This document shows, piece after piece, positions 42,813 through 52,754 of a DNA stretch of 64,000 bases. Origin of the DNA: Dysgonomonas sp. HDW5A (lineage in GTDB: Bacteria; Bacteroidota; Bacteroidia; Bacteroidales; Dysgonomonadaceae). The notes below the pieces were generated by a model. It did not search any database. It saw only the letters and a list, made by a program, of their open reading frames with translations, and was not told the DNA's origin. The stretch's first letter is position 1. The number at the start of each line of letters is the position of its first letter. The stretch spans positions 2,728,001 to 2,792,000 of the forward strand of contig NZ_CP049857.1 of the NCBI RefSeq assembly GCF_011299555.1, written 5' to 3'. Made by a program: the position numbers and the translations under genes.

Positions 42813-45398
42813 TTAGAAATCCTGATTTGTCAAAGTCCAGTCATTATCGAAAAATCCTGCAACTTCCATCCCTGTCAATCCATCTTTCAGAACATCTGCA
42901 CGATAGATCATCAGATCAGGAAATCCGGTAATACCCGATATATAATTGTTTGGAGATGTAGCACGCATACCTGCATCACCTGTTCCGGCAACAACACCAA
43001 CAGAGGCAGTATTGCTGTTTGGATGCGGATAAACGAAATAAGTGCCCAGATCATCCCCCGTGAAAGTTCGTCCGCCGGCTGTAATTACTCCTTTGCCAAC
43101 TTGGATAGGACTGTTTTTTAGCAGCACAGACCAAGCACGGTTGTTATCTTTGTTTCCGTAGATTACGACATTACGATCAGGGTATTTAGCTACAGAATAT
43201 TCAGTATCAGCAATTACGTCGATGGATCCGTTTCCTCGATAATAGAACGTTTCTGCATCAAAACGCGCTTTGTTTTGATACCACTCGTTTTCTTTAGCCG
43301 TTCCGTTTGTCGAATATACAAATACAACGTTATTAGTATAAGCGTTTTTGAATCCGCCATAACGTGCCGAGTATTTATGCTTTAGATTCATACCGTCTTT
43401 TATAAGCCATTTATCACCTTCAAGAGCTAAAATTGCTTTTTTAGCGGTAGGAACAGATAATGTTTGTCCTGCAATATCAATTGTTGCTTGTGCATTAGGC
43501 AGAGCCAATGCAGGAATATCAAGAACCAATAAGGTAACGTTTTCTATTTTGGTAACCTTTATTGTATCGTTACTCAAATTGACTTTTATATTACTAAAGT
43601 CGTATGGTTTGATTTGTTGTTCAACATTTACCCAATAATCAGTAGGAGAAATTGCCGGAGATGCTGTGTGAAAATCTATCTCTTTAACATCCTTAGCCTG
43701 AGGAATAGAATGACGAGAAAAGAATTCAAAAATAGGAGGCCAGTCGACACTATGATCGCCAAACCAATGTTCTCCTCCCGGATATTCGTAATAACAAAAA
43801 TCGGGATGGAATTTGCCTAGTACCTCACGCATACGGCGAGCTTGTGAAGGAGAAACAACACTGTCGGCACTTCCGTGGAATACGTATACTCCCGATTGTT
43901 TCAAGTTGGGAGCTAACGATATAACACGACCTCCGTTACCACCACGCTTGAATGCGTTGTAGTTTGAATTTTTGTCATGCATATCGTCGCCTCTTCCTCT
44001 TCCATAAGCAGCAATATCGGGATAACCTGCCGATGGTGCAACTGCTGCAAACTTATCGGGGTAAGTTGTTCCCAGAAACCACGAGCCATGTCCGCCCATG
44101 GAGTGACCAGTGAGATATATTTTCGAATTGTCTGGCTGATATATACGTTTAGCTTCTGCTAAAACTTCCAGAGCATCCATGCGACCCCATTCTTCCCAGT
44201 TAAATCCGTAAGGACGACGATTGGTTGCGGCAATAATGTCTGTCCAATCTTTCGATTTGTATGCTCTTGCTTGATTGCGGGCTTCTACACCTGCTCCGTG
44301 AACGGTAAGCACCATTGCTTTTGTATCTTTCTGATTGTTACGTATGGCAGGAGCAACGCTAAAATACTGTACACTACCATCTATACCACTCACAAAGGTA
44401 CGCTCGTGATGAGCCGAGGGTAAAACCTGACGTAATTCAACCTCTGTCTGGTCGATTACTTTTCCCGATTTATCCAGTAATTCGATTTTCGCCGTAACCT
44501 TTCCATCCGCAGAGCTACTGTTTGCAACGGCAGGAATTTTATATCTTAACTTTCTTACAGACAGTTGCATTACATCCTGAGTTTTATACTCTTCTTTTCG
44601 GCCGTCGGGAAGTGTAGCACGTATCGTTAATCCCTGTAACGGTTTTTCGGTTGAGTTTATTACCCGGATCGCAGCCCATTTAGAGTCGTCTTCTCCTATA
44701 ATAATATCGGGAATGGTCATGTCACGTTTGGTGAACATAACAGGCTTATCGGGTTTCACCAATTTAGAAGCTACCTTGCCAAAACGTCCCGGTGTATAAA
44801 CAAACTCGTTAAGACCTTTCTTTAGTTTAATTGGAGTCAGAGTATAACCAAAATCGTAATGATCGCCTTCGTGAGGCATTCCGTTTACGTATGTGCGTGT
44901 ACCTCCTGTTGCTTCCAATAATACGATTTGCTCTTTGGGAGAATCATACGATGTGTATAAAAAAGCAGAACGCATTTCGGGACGCTTAAACAGTCCTGTA
45001 GAATCGGATTCCATAGCAGCCCATGTCCATTGAGGAAGTGCTTCCATGGCTTTTTCTCCATTGCTTTGAGCTAACCATTTCAGGTATGCATCTTCTACCT
45101 GACTGTCCATATTAGGATAGGAATAGCCAATTGTTGCATTGTTTGTCGGGGTTTTGAAATTGCCAGTAGCATATAGCCAGCCGATCATATCCTGTCCATT
45201 AAACAATGTTCCGGGATTAGTTCCACCCGGTAATAAAAAACCGTTGCGGAAATGGTGAGATACTTCTCCTTCATCAGTTTTTTCAATCTTTTCTTGTCCG
45301 AAAATTGTTACAATATTTTGTGCGGAGATATTGCTGGTGGAGATCATCGACATAAACAATAATCCGGCAACTTTTGCACAAAAAAAACGTTTTCTCAT
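42813..45398 (-). CDS. secreted alpha/beta hydrolase, prolyl-oligopeptidase (S9)/esterase type
   Basis: 861 residues with signal peptide (STSNISAQ). Residues 60-330 are beta-rich accessory domains; 360-570 is the hydrolase core with MVLTVHGAG oxyanion loop, nucleophile Ser 433 in GHSMGGHGSW, Asp region VFHGSADSVVSP and catalytic His in PGGEHWFGDH. The remaining 290 residues are another beta-rich region. This layout is seen in secreted peptidase/polysaccharide esterase-like proteins of this phylum. Substrate unknown. Monocistronic with its own terminator. Confidence 0.8.
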   Translation of the reverse strand: MRKRFFCAKVAGLLFMSMISTSNISAQNIVTIFGQEKIEKTDEGEVSHHFRNGFLLPGGTNPGTLFNGQDMIGWLYATGNFKTPTNNATIGYSYPNMDSQVEDAYLKWLAQSNGEKAMEALPQWTWAAMESDSTGLFKRPEMRSAFLYTSYDSPKEQIVLLEATGGTRTYVNGMPHEGDHYDFGYTLTPIKLKKGLNEFVYTPGRFGKVASKLVKPDKPVMFTKRDMTIPDIIIGEDDSKWAAIRVINSTEKPLQGLTIRATLPDGRKEEYKTQDVMQLSVRKLRYKIPAVANSSSADGKVTAKIELLDKSGKVIDQTEVELRQVLPSAHHERTFVSGIDGSVQYFSVAPAIRNNQKDTKAMVLTVHGAGVEARNQARAYKSKDWTDIIAATNRRPYGFNWEEWGRMDALEVLAEAKRIYQPDNSKIYLTGHSMGGHGSWFLGTTYPDKFAAVAPSAGYPDIAAYGRGRGDDMHDKNSNYNAFKRGGNGGRVISLAPNLKQSGVYVFHGSADSVVSPSQARRMREVLGKFHPDFCYYEYPGGEHWFGDHSVDWPPIFEFFSRHSIPQAKDVKEIDFHTASPAISPTDYWVNVEQQIKPYDFSNIKVNLSNDTIKVTKIENVTLLVLDIPALALPNAQATIDIAGQTLSVPTAKKAILALEGDKWLIKDGMNLKHKYSARYGGFKNAYTNNVVFVYSTNGTAKENEWYQNKARFDAETFYYRGNGSIDVIADTEYSVAKYPDRNVVIYGNKDNNRAWSVLLKNSPIQVGKGVITAGGRTFTGDDLGTYFVYPHPNSNTASVGVVAGTGDAGMRATSPNNYISGITGFPDLMIYRADVLKDGLTGMEVAGFFDNDWTLTNQDF

Positions 45399-45706
45399 AA
45401 TCGTTATTTAAGTAAATTCAAATATATATATTGCTGTATTTTTTCTTTCGCTCGACCTATATGTTTACACTTTGTGAGTAAATATCCCTACATCTGAATA
45501 ACAAATAGATTCGAAACCTTAAAAATAATTATTTATTATAATATTCGAGTAATAAAATGGCAAGAGAATACCGAATTAAGGAAGTTCAACCAACTTATTT
45601 TCTAAAAGAGACATAATTAATCTCTCATTTTATCAGATTAATGTATCTTTGGGACTTATTTGAAATAAAAGAGAGTATTTAATGATTATTTTTCAATTAT
45701 AATGGG
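45399..45706. other. AT-rich divergent intergenic region
   Basis: No ORF. It contains the PfkB-kinase promoter site at 45644-45651; otherwise no feature seen. Confidence 0.5.
45644..45651 (+). promoter_or_regulatory. promoter -7 element of the PfkB-family kinase
   Basis: TATCTTTG matching TAnnTTTG; it gives a 5' UTR of about 115 bases containing a dispersed-repeat copy. Confidence 0.5.
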
Positions 45707-45752
45707 CTTAAGTCCTTATACTTGTGAAATAATAACAAGGCTTGTAAGCTTA
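45707..45752 (-). repeat. short dispersed element, copy 8 (degenerate)
   Basis: Minus strand AAGCTTACAAGCCTTG, TTATTATTTCA, CAAGTATAAGG. The core palindrome has drifted but the tail is well kept. Confidence 0.6.
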
Positions 45753-45772
45753 GAAATAATCAATTCTTAATA

Positions 45773-46690
45773 ATGACTAATTACGATATTTGTTGTGTAG
45801 GGCATCTTACGTTAGATAAAATAGTTACGCCCAAAGATACTGTTTATATGTCGGGAGGAGCCTCCTTTTACTTTTCGAATGCGGTGAGCAATCTCGATTC
45901 CAATTATATATTGGTGGCCGGATTAGCCGAATCGGAAATGAAAGCCGTAGAAGCATTACGTGCCAGAGGTTTGACTGTGAATGTTATGATATGTAACCAT
46001 AGTCACTATTTCGAAAATATATATGGAGAGAATCAGGATAACCGTACACAACGAGTTTTAGCCAAAGCCGATCCGTTTACTATGGATGTAATGGGCGATA
46101 TTCATGCCAAATACTTTCATATCGGAGCATTGATGGCCGATGACTTCTCAATTGATTTTGTGAAAGAGCTATCCAAGAGAGGACGTATTTCTGTTGACTG
46201 TCAAGGTTATTTACGTGAAGTGCGTGGCACTGAAGTTCATCCTGTAGATTGGACTGATAAGCTCGAAGTATTGCAGTATGTTGATGTACTTAAAGCAAAC
46301 GAGATGGAGATGAAAGTCATTACAGGCACAACCGATGTTTACGAAGCCGGGCGTATGTTGTACAAATGGGGTGTAAAAGAAGTATTGCTCACATTAGGCA
46401 GCATGGGATCGGTGATCTATGATGGTAAAGACTTTACAATGGTTCCGGCTTATCATGCAGATGTAGTGGATGCCACAGGATGCGGTGATACTTATATGGC
46501 AGGATATTTATACAAGAGAGCCAAAGGAGCCAGCATGGAAGAATCTGCCAAGTTTGCCGCCGCCGTTGCAACTATTAAGATTGAAGCATTCGGACCTTTT
46601 ACAGGAACCGAAGCAGACGTTCAGAAGATAATGGAAACCAGAGAAGCTAAATTACCGGATGACGAAGTATTAGCCAGTTTGGTCTTTTAA
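45773..46690 (+). CDS. PfkB-family carbohydrate/nucleoside kinase
   Basis: 305 residues. Ribokinase fold: N-terminal DICCVGHLTLDKI, MSGGASFYFSNAVSNL (lid/GG motif), KANEMEMKVITGT and the catalytic signature VDATGCGDTYMAGYL with Asp base and GxGD anion hole. All needed residues are present. Substrate not deducible; the N-terminal region lacks the usual GGN of ribokinase. Single gene, terminated at 46717. Confidence 0.88.
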   Translation: MTNYDICCVGHLTLDKIVTPKDTVYMSGGASFYFSNAVSNLDSNYILVAGLAESEMKAVEALRARGLTVNVMICNHSHYFENIYGENQDNRTQRVLAKADPFTMDVMGDIHAKYFHIGALMADDFSIDFVKELSKRGRISVDCQGYLREVRGTEVHPVDWTDKLEVLQYVDVLKANEMEMKVITGTTDVYEAGRMLYKWGVKEVLLTLGSMGSVIYDGKDFTMVPAYHADVVDATGCGDTYMAGYLYKRAKGASMEESAKFAAAVATIKIEAFGPFTGTEADVQKIMETREAKLPDDEVLASLVF

Positions 46691-46716
46691 ATAAAGTAAA
46701 AGCGAAAAATAGAAAA

Positions 46717-46747
46717 AGGTTGTCCGTTTCGGGGCAACCTTTTTTTA
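46717..46747. terminator. intrinsic terminator between convergent PfkB and MFS genes
   Basis: AGGTTG-tCC / GG-gg-CAACCT stem, T run on one strand and A run on the other, so it can serve both genes. Confidence 0.8.
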
Positions 46748-46779
46748 TGTAGCTTTATGATATATCTAGAGACAAAAAA

Positions 46780-47973
46780 CTAAGACCTTTCTTTCATTGC
46801 ATTAGTGAAGGTGGTGAGTGCTACTATAACCAGACCCAACAAACCTACTACAATATAAGCATATTTCATATTCAGGCTCTGTGATATAGACCCGATAAGC
46901 AAAGGTGCAATTAATGAGCCTACAAAGCTTATTGTTGAAAGTATTGTCAAAGCAATACTTGTTGGCATCTTCGACTTCTCTCCAACAACACTATATATGG
47001 TAGGAACCATGCATGAGATACCCAGACCTACACACATAAAACCTAAAGAGCATAATATGATGCTTGGAAACAGAGCAGATATAAACATGCCTATAAATAT
47101 AAGGGCACCTGCTATTTGTATCGTACGTTGTTTTCCGAAAAGTTGATATGCTTTATTTGTCAAGAAACGTCCTGTAGTCATCATAATCATAAATAGAAGG
47201 AATCCTATTTGTAAAGACTTAGGAGCTTTTACAATAGACTCAAAATATACACCTCCCCAGTCAAACATGGCACTTTCTACGATCAATGCACATAGCCCGA
47301 TAATACCCAATTGGATTAATATAAGTTCTGGCATTTTCAGTTTTTTCTTTGGGGTTTCTTCTATCGATTTTATTTCTTCTATTACTGGGCTTGTTTTTAA
47401 GTCGGGTTGTAACACCGATCTGTTCAAAAGCCACGATAGTATAATCAGTGCAAGTATTCCTGTGAAGTGGTAAGCATGACCGATTTGGAAATTTATCATA
47501 GCAAATCCTATGACTGCACCAAAACAAGCAGCCAAACTCCATGCTCCGTGGAAAGAGCCCATAATGGTTTTACCGAAGATCTTCTCAATACCTATTGCCT
47601 GAGTGTTTAGCGATATGTCGGTGAGATTCCAAAATATACCGAATAAAAACAGGCATGTGCCTAATACGTAAATGTCAGAGCTTATACCAATCAGAAATAA
47701 GGATAGTGCATATCCCAAAATAGCTATCTGAACCATAATACGGCTACCGAATTTAGATACAGTATATCCAGCTAAAGGAATAGCTAAAAACTTACCTACA
47801 GGTATCATAAATAATATAAGTCCCCATATAAAGGTGTCACTTACTTGCAGGGCATCTTTGATATCGGGTATCCGACTTGCCCAACTGGCAAAGCATAAGC
47901 CTTGACATAGAAAAAATGTAAGCACTCCTAATCTGATTTTGTCTAAGGAACGCTCTTGTATTGTATTCGACAT
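46780..47973 (-). CDS. MFS transporter, YbjJ/FucP-like
   Basis: 397 residues, 12 membrane segments. FLCQGLCFASWASRIPDIKDAL, PVGKFLAIPLAGYTVSKFGSR (motif A-like), DISLNTQAIGIEKIFGKTIMGSFHGAWSLAACFGAVIG resemble YbjJ-type permeases. Charged loop with KSIEETPKKKLKMPE in the middle. Probably a drug/H+ or sugar exporter; no neighbour suggests the substrate. A TATTTTTG site at 47997-48004 (minus) may be its promoter. Confidence 0.85.
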   Translation of the reverse strand: MSNTIQERSLDKIRLGVLTFFLCQGLCFASWASRIPDIKDALQVSDTFIWGLILFMIPVGKFLAIPLAGYTVSKFGSRIMVQIAILGYALSLFLIGISSDIYVLGTCLFLFGIFWNLTDISLNTQAIGIEKIFGKTIMGSFHGAWSLAACFGAVIGFAMINFQIGHAYHFTGILALIILSWLLNRSVLQPDLKTSPVIEEIKSIEETPKKKLKMPELILIQLGIIGLCALIVESAMFDWGGVYFESIVKAPKSLQIGFLLFMIMMTTGRFLTNKAYQLFGKQRTIQIAGALIFIGMFISALFPSIILCSLGFMCVGLGISCMVPTIYSVVGEKSKMPTSIALTILSTISFVGSLIAPLLIGSISQSLNMKYAYIVVGLLGLVIVALTTFTNAMKERS

Positions 47974-49258
47974 TTCTATTAATTATTAAAATTACACAAA
48001 AATACAAAACTTGTACTATTATGAGCTATGTTATCCAGGTTATTCAAGTATGGTATTGTATCTATTTTTAGGGCTATTTGATGAAATTGTTGTCTGTTTT
48101 GTTAATGTCTTATTAATGAGTTGTTTTTGTTGGTTATTATAGTGTTATATATAAGAGATTCGGTATTTTTTAATACTAATTTATTGTATAATTATATAAG
48201 CTTTTTACTGTCATATTACCTTACTTTAGTTTTTTATCGTGTAGCTGTTCTGTTTTGGTTAATTGTTTTATTTTTATATAATTAGTTGTATATTAGAAGT
48301 TTGTGTTTGTAATTATACTGCTATAATATAATATATTTATATATCTATCCTATATAATTATAGTGTTATATTTATGTAAATTTTTTTGTTTTGTTTTTAT
48401 GGAATTATCGTTATTGTATTTTTATTTTATGCATGCTTTTTTGCACGTAAAATAAGATGATACAAGTAAATTTATTATCTGCTTGGAGTGTATATTGCTA
48501 TATATCTTGAATAAAATTGCTGTTTTTTCTATTCTATAAATTCTATATTTTCGGGTATATGCTAGAAAAATTTCAAATATTCAATTCTCAGAGAGATTAA
48601 AAGTCTCCTTATTTTTATCAACCAGTGTGAATTTATATTCCTAATTCTCTAATTTTTACAGATCTATATATTTTTGACTTTCAATTTTTATAAAATTACA
48701 TGAATGAAATAATCGTGAGGTTTGTTTTGAAATCTGCATCGGCTAAATTTTTCAGGAGTATTGTATTTGTTTGTAAATAAGCAGTTTGTGTTTTCGAGGT
48801 TTATTTTACATTATGTTTCTCTGTACCATATAATGAAGATTATTTTCTATTGCTTCTTTATAGTTTTCATATTCGGACTGTAGTTTATCTTCTTGCTTTA
48901 ATTTGTTGATTATAAATTGTTTATGTTGTGTTATTCTGGATTTATATTATTTAATATCATAGGCTTATTTATTAAGCTGATTATTTGCTATTTTAGCATG
49001 AAAAGTGTTTCTTTGTATAAGATCTGGGCGGTTACCTATACCCATTTTAATATTTTCATTCCTCTATATTTTTATCAGATCGCTTACTTCCCTCATTTCA
49101 AGTCTTTTTTAATCAAATAATTTACTTGTATTACTGTATTCTATTTTAGTATACATCTTTGTTGGTTTTATTATTATAGTATTATAATTTAGTATATTTT
49201 GTCGATATTTCCTTTTTTTATTTTAGCAATATTAAACTCTCCTTTTCGCCTAAAATAA
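47974..49258. other. long, very AT-rich intergenic stretch (about 1.3 kb)
   Basis: Strikingly T-rich on the plus strand, with stop codons in all frames. The longest ATG ORF is 67 codons at 48917-49120 (composition of random AT sequence). No repeat of other window elements and no hairpin with GC. I see no gene here. Could be a decayed gene region or a nucleoid-protein target. Confidence 0.6.
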
Positions 49259-49266
49259 TACCTTTG
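49259..49266 (+). promoter_or_regulatory. promoter -7 element of the cobT2-cobS-cobC operon
   Basis: TACCTTTG; the start codon is 40 bases further on. The short 5' UTR leaves no room for a cobalamin riboswitch. Confidence 0.65.
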
Positions 49267-49305
49267 TTATCTGATCGAATAATGTAAATGTTGATTACTT
49301 AAACT

Positions 49306-50349
49306 ATGCTTCAATTTAATATCAAAACGCCTGATGAAGGTATTCTCTCTGCACTTCAAGATAAAATAGATAATCTTACTAAGCCTAAAGGCTCTCTGGG
49401 TATTTTAGAGAAATTAGCTCTTCAAATAGGCTGGATACAGCAAACACTTACGCCGTCATTAAATAATCCAGTACATATAGTTTTTGCAGCCGATCATGGT
49501 ATTGCAGAAGAAGGAGTAAGTCCATCTCCTCAGGAAGTAACCAGACAAATGATATATAACTTTCTGGAAGGTGGAGCAGGAGTCAATTTTCTGGCACGTC
49601 AGCATGGTTTTAAATTGAAAGTGGTAGATGGAGGTGTTAACTACGATTTCGATCTGACAGACGACCGCATTATACATCGAAAAATCAGAAAAGGAACCCG
49701 AAGCTATTTGTATCAGCCTGCCATGTTGATGGATGAATTCGACCAAGCTATCGAAGTCGGAGCTGAAGTGGTTCAGCAATGTTACGATGAAGGCTCCAAT
49801 GTGGTATGTTTTGGCGAAATGGGAATAACCAATACCTCGTCATCTGCCATCTGGATGAATACATTTACAGGTATACTTTTGCGTGACTGTGTTGGGGCGG
49901 GATCGGATCATGCCGGAACAATTATTGAACATAAATATAAAATTCTCAGACAAGCTACCGATAATTATCAGGGAGATGGCACTACTATTGATGTAATGCG
50001 TCATTTTGGCGGTTTCGAGATGGTTATGACTGTGGGAGGTATGCTAAAAGCTGCCGAGCTCGGAATGATTATTCTAGTGGATGGATTCATAATGACTTCA
50101 TGTATTTTAGCGGCAGCACGCATCAACAGAAATGTACTTCATTATGCAGTGTTCGGACATCAGGGGGATGAGACAGGACATAAAACCTTGCTCGAATTTA
50201 TGAAGGTGAAACCGATACTTCATCTCGATATGAGGTTAGGGGAGGGCACAGGAGCGTTATGTGCTTACCCTATAATAGAATCGGCTGTGAGAATGATTAA
50301 CGAAATGAATTCATTTAAGGCTATAGAGGTTACAAAATACTTCGACTGA
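49306..50349 (+). CDS. cobT: CobT copy 2: nicotinate-nucleotide--base phosphoribosyltransferase
   Basis: 347 residues with the same motifs as copy 1 ([48 protein letters not shown], catalytic loop [13 protein letters not shown]). It differs in the base-pocket segment after GGAG ([13 protein letters not shown] versus [13 protein letters not shown]) and in much of residues 100-160. Both copies look active. Paralogous CobTs can differ in lower-ligand base preference (known for CobT homologues in general). It opens the nucleotide-loop operon and has no riboswitch of its own. Confidence 0.96.
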   Translation: MLQFNIKTPDEGILSALQDKIDNLTKPKGSLGILEKLALQIGWIQQTLTPSLNNPVHIVFAADHGIAEEGVSPSPQEVTRQMIYNFLEGGAGVNFLARQHGFKLKVVDGGVNYDFDLTDDRIIHRKIRKGTRSYLYQPAMLMDEFDQAIEVGAEVVQQCYDEGSNVVCFGEMGITNTSSSAIWMNTFTGILLRDCVGAGSDHAGTIIEHKYKILRQATDNYQGDGTTIDVMRHFGGFEMVMTVGGMLKAAELGMIILVDGFIMTSCILAAARINRNVLHYAVFGHQGDETGHKTLLEFMKVKPILHLDMRLGEGTGALCAYPIIESAVRMINEMNSFKAIEVTKYFD

Positions 50350-50391
50350 ATAGTTTTGAGTGAGATAAAAAGGCTAAATTAGCTGTCAGGT

Positions 50392-50433
50392 ATACTTTCT
50401 TTACTTGAGTCATAAAAAGGTCTTAAACCTTGT
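50392..50433 (-). repeat. short dispersed element, copy 9
   Basis: Minus strand ACAAGGTTTAAGACCTTTTT, then ATGACTCAAGTAAAG and AAGTATAC, between cobT2 and cobS. Confidence 0.55.
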
Positions 50434-50450
50434 AAGAATTGCGTTATCAG

Positions 50451-51203
50451 ATGAATAATATTGGAGCAGCACTTATTTTCTTTACCCGTTTGCCATTTTG
50501 GCGAATATTTAAAGTACCTAACGAATATTTCAAACAGGTAATTAACTATTGGTCGGTAGTAGGGTGGCTTACAGGAACGGTTATGGCTGGAGTATTGTGG
50601 GGGGCTTCTCATGTATTTCCTCTGCATATAGCTGTTGTATTGGCTATCTTGAGCCGTTTGTTGATTACGGGTGCATTGCATGAAGACGGGTTAGCTGACT
50701 TTTTTGATGGTTTCGGAGGTGGAACTTCCAAAGAACGGATTCTGGCGATAATGAAAGACTCGCACATCGGCACTTATGGAGTACTCAGCCTTATTTTTTA
50801 TTTTCTGCTTTTATTTCTTTTGATATCATCGCTTCCTTTGCATATTGCCTGCTTGGTTATCATGGCAGGAGATCCCCTTTGTAAGTTTATAGGTTCGCTC
50901 ATAACACTGCGTCTGCCTTATGCACGTAACGAAGAAACGAGCAAAGCTAAAATGGTTTACAGATCGATGGTTCTCCGAACATTTATCCTCTCTGCCGTGT
51001 TTGGATTAGTGCCCTTTATCGTTTTATTGCCGATGAAGTATTGGCTGGGAGCTATCCTCCCGGTACTGATCTTTTTACTGCTGACATCATTGATGAATAA
51101 AAAGATACAAGGTTATACCGGCGATTGCTGCGGAGCCTTATTCCTGATGTGTGAACTATCGTTTTATTTGGGTATAGTAGCACTATATACCTATTTGGTA
51201 TAG
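50451..51203 (+). CDS. cobS: CobS: adenosylcobinamide-GDP ribazoletransferase (cobalamin synthase)
   Basis: 250 residues from MNNIGAALIFFTRLPFW; an in-frame TTG at 50439 is not needed. CobS signatures: FFTRLPFWR, GALHEDGLADFFDGFGGG (Mg-binding Asp/Glu), RILAIMKDSHIGTYGV and the C-terminal YTGDCCGALFLMCELSFYL. Six or more membrane segments. It joins alpha-ribazole phosphate to adenosylcobinamide-GDP. Between cobT2 and cobC. CobU, which makes adenosylcobinamide-GDP, is not in the window. Confidence 0.96.
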   Translation: MNNIGAALIFFTRLPFWRIFKVPNEYFKQVINYWSVVGWLTGTVMAGVLWGASHVFPLHIAVVLAILSRLLITGALHEDGLADFFDGFGGGTSKERILAIMKDSHIGTYGVLSLIFYFLLLFLLISSLPLHIACLVIMAGDPLCKFIGSLITLRLPYARNEETSKAKMVYRSMVLRTFILSAVFGLVPFIVLLPMKYWLGAILPVLIFLLLTSLMNKKIQGYTGDCCGALFLMCELSFYLGIVALYTYLV

Positions 51204-51267
51204 CCACTATTAGATAAGTAAGTTGAAATATTTATTACTATATTAAAAAAATATACTGCTATTATTG

Positions 51268-51307
51268 ATGTTATATTGATTAATGAAATAGAAAGGTCTG
51301 AGACCCT
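51268..51307 (-). repeat. short dispersed element, copy 10
   Basis: Minus strand AGGGTCTCAGACCTTTC, then TATTTCATTAATCAATATAAC, between cobS and cobC. Confidence 0.6.
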
Positions 51308-51319
51308 AAAAACAAAAAT

Positions 51320-51850
51320 ATGAAATTATATTTGATCCGACATACTTCCGTAGATGTGCCACAAGGTACGTGCTATGGACAATCTAATGTCCCCCTAAAA
51401 TCATCATTTGAAGAAGAAGCCGAAATTGTAAAACAAAACCTGAATGGTATTGAATTTGATGCTGTATATTCGAGTCCATTGAGCCGTTGTCGAAAGTTAG
51501 CCCGATATTGTGGATTTCAGGACGATGTGCAATGGATAGATCGTTTGAAAGAGATGTACTTCGGAGAATGGGAAATGATGCCTTGGGATCATATTGATGA
51601 TGAAAATATCGAAAGCTGGTACGAGAATTGGGTGCATCTGCCTGCAACAGGAGGCGAATCGTTTAAGATGCTGTATGACAGAGTGGCTTCGTTTCTGGAT
51701 GAAGTAAAAGAACAGAACCCTAAAAATGTAGCAATATTTACCCACGGAGGTGTAATTAATTGTGCTAAAGTATACGCAGGCGATTCTACTTTGGAGAATG
51801 CTTTTGATAAAGTACCGGCCTATGGTGAAATAGTTTGCTTTACTATTTGA
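51320..51850 (+). CDS. cobC: CobC-like alpha-ribazole-5'-phosphate phosphatase (histidine phosphatase)
   Basis: 176 residues, phosphoglycerate-mutase fold: catalytic RHT in YLIRHTSVDVPQGTCYGQSNVPL (the CobC-type extension), DAVYSSPLSRCRKLA, EMYFGEWEMMPWD and late FTHGGVI. It dephosphorylates alpha-ribazole or cobalamin phosphate, after cobS. The order cobT-cobS-cobC and the short gaps support one operon. Confidence 0.93.
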   Translation: MKLYLIRHTSVDVPQGTCYGQSNVPLKSSFEEEAEIVKQNLNGIEFDAVYSSPLSRCRKLARYCGFQDDVQWIDRLKEMYFGEWEMMPWDHIDDENIESWYENWVHLPATGGESFKMLYDRVASFLDEVKEQNPKNVAIFTHGGVINCAKVYAGDSTLENAFDKVPAYGEIVCFTI

Positions 51851-51967
51851 GGCTTTGGGTATGCTTATTTTCAAATAAAGTCAACAATTATAGTTGAAAG
51901 ATGTTGTATTATTTAAGTAACGGCAAATGTCTTACGATGCAGTTTATCGACATAATAGCGTATTGTT

Positions 51968-52007
51968 GCTCTGCTTATCAAATTAATAAAAAGGTCTGAT
52001 ACCTTAA
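51968..52007 (-). repeat. short dispersed element, copy 11
   Basis: Minus strand TTAAGGTATCAGACCTTTTT, then ATTAATTTGATAAGCAGAGC, just before the rhomboid start. Confidence 0.6.
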
Positions 52008-52018
52008 TCTTTGGAATT

Positions 52019-52588
52019 ATGAATAAGAAATCGGGAAAAATAAGGAAAGCGATAGAGTATTCTTTAGCTTTTGTAGCTATATTTTGGGTAATACAAGTGG
52101 TTAAATATCTAACCGGGGCAACTTTGGCGGGTTTAGGTATTTTGCCACGTTCGATAGATGGCTTGCTGGGTGTTATAACAGCTCCGTTGATTCATGGTGA
52201 TTTTCAGCATTTGATAGCGAATACCTTACCATTCTTTTTCTTGAGTTGCTTATTGTTTGTTTTTTATGAAAAACGAGCTTCTCTTTATTTGTTTCTGATT
52301 TGGATTACTGCCGGGCTGATTACGTGGATAATAGGACGCTATGCTGCACATATTGGTGCAAGTGGTGTGATTTATGGACTGGCCTCTTTTCTTGTATTTG
52401 GAGGTATATTCAGTAAAAATTGGAAACTGATATTGGTTTCTATCCTTGTATTAGTCTTTTATTCAGGTTTAATTTGGGGTATATTTCCAACTGAAAGCCA
52501 TGTTTCGTGGGAAGGACATCTTGCTGGTGCTTTAAGTGGTTTACTGTGGGCATTTGTCTATCGGAAGACATTGCAGCGATCTGTATAA
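52019..52588 (+). CDS. rhomboid-family intramembrane serine protease
   Basis: 189 residues, six membrane helices. Catalytic Ser 115 in GASGVIYG and His 167 in WEGHLAGALSG; the N-terminal loop GVITAPLIHGDFQHLIANTLPFFFL carries the conserved HxxxN pair. Active-site residues all present. It follows cobC on the same strand with a gap of about 170 bases, so it may or may not share the transcript. Substrate unknown; no functional link with cobalamin is known. Confidence 0.9.
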   Translation: MNKKSGKIRKAIEYSLAFVAIFWVIQVVKYLTGATLAGLGILPRSIDGLLGVITAPLIHGDFQHLIANTLPFFFLSCLLFVFYEKRASLYLFLIWITAGLITWIIGRYAAHIGASGVIYGLASFLVFGGIFSKNWKLILVSILVLVFYSGLIWGIFPTESHVSWEGHLAGALSGLLWAFVYRKTLQRSV

Positions 52589-52636
52589 GCTGATATTTCT
52601 TATATTTGCAGCCTTAAATAATTGATATAAATTTTT

Positions 52637-52729
52637 ATGAGAAAACACATTCTTTTCTTTGTGTTTTGTGCAAGCTCAACTTTCTCCGTTCTTGCTCAAT
52701 GGATATCCAATGGTAATGTGCTGCTTTAG
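52637..52729 (+). pseudogene. short exported ORF, possible remnant of a secreted protein gene
   Basis: 30 residues: MRKHILFFVFCASSTFSVLAQ is a convincing signal peptide, followed by WISNGNVLL and a stop. It lies immediately upstream of a full-length fibre-like secreted gene. Most likely a truncated paralogue start, but a real small peptide is possible. Confidence 0.45.
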
Positions 52730-52754
52730 ATAATAACTGTTTAAAATATAAATT

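Noticed and set aside
46776-46790. CTAAGACCTTTC at the MFS gene end as another copy
   Set aside because: Only the right half-site, and it overlaps coding sequence; chance is sufficient.
48917-49120. 67-codon ORF in the AT-rich gap
   Set aside because: Composition (Phe, Ile, Tyr, Leu) is what random AT-rich DNA gives; no signal beyond one hydrophobic stretch and no promoter.
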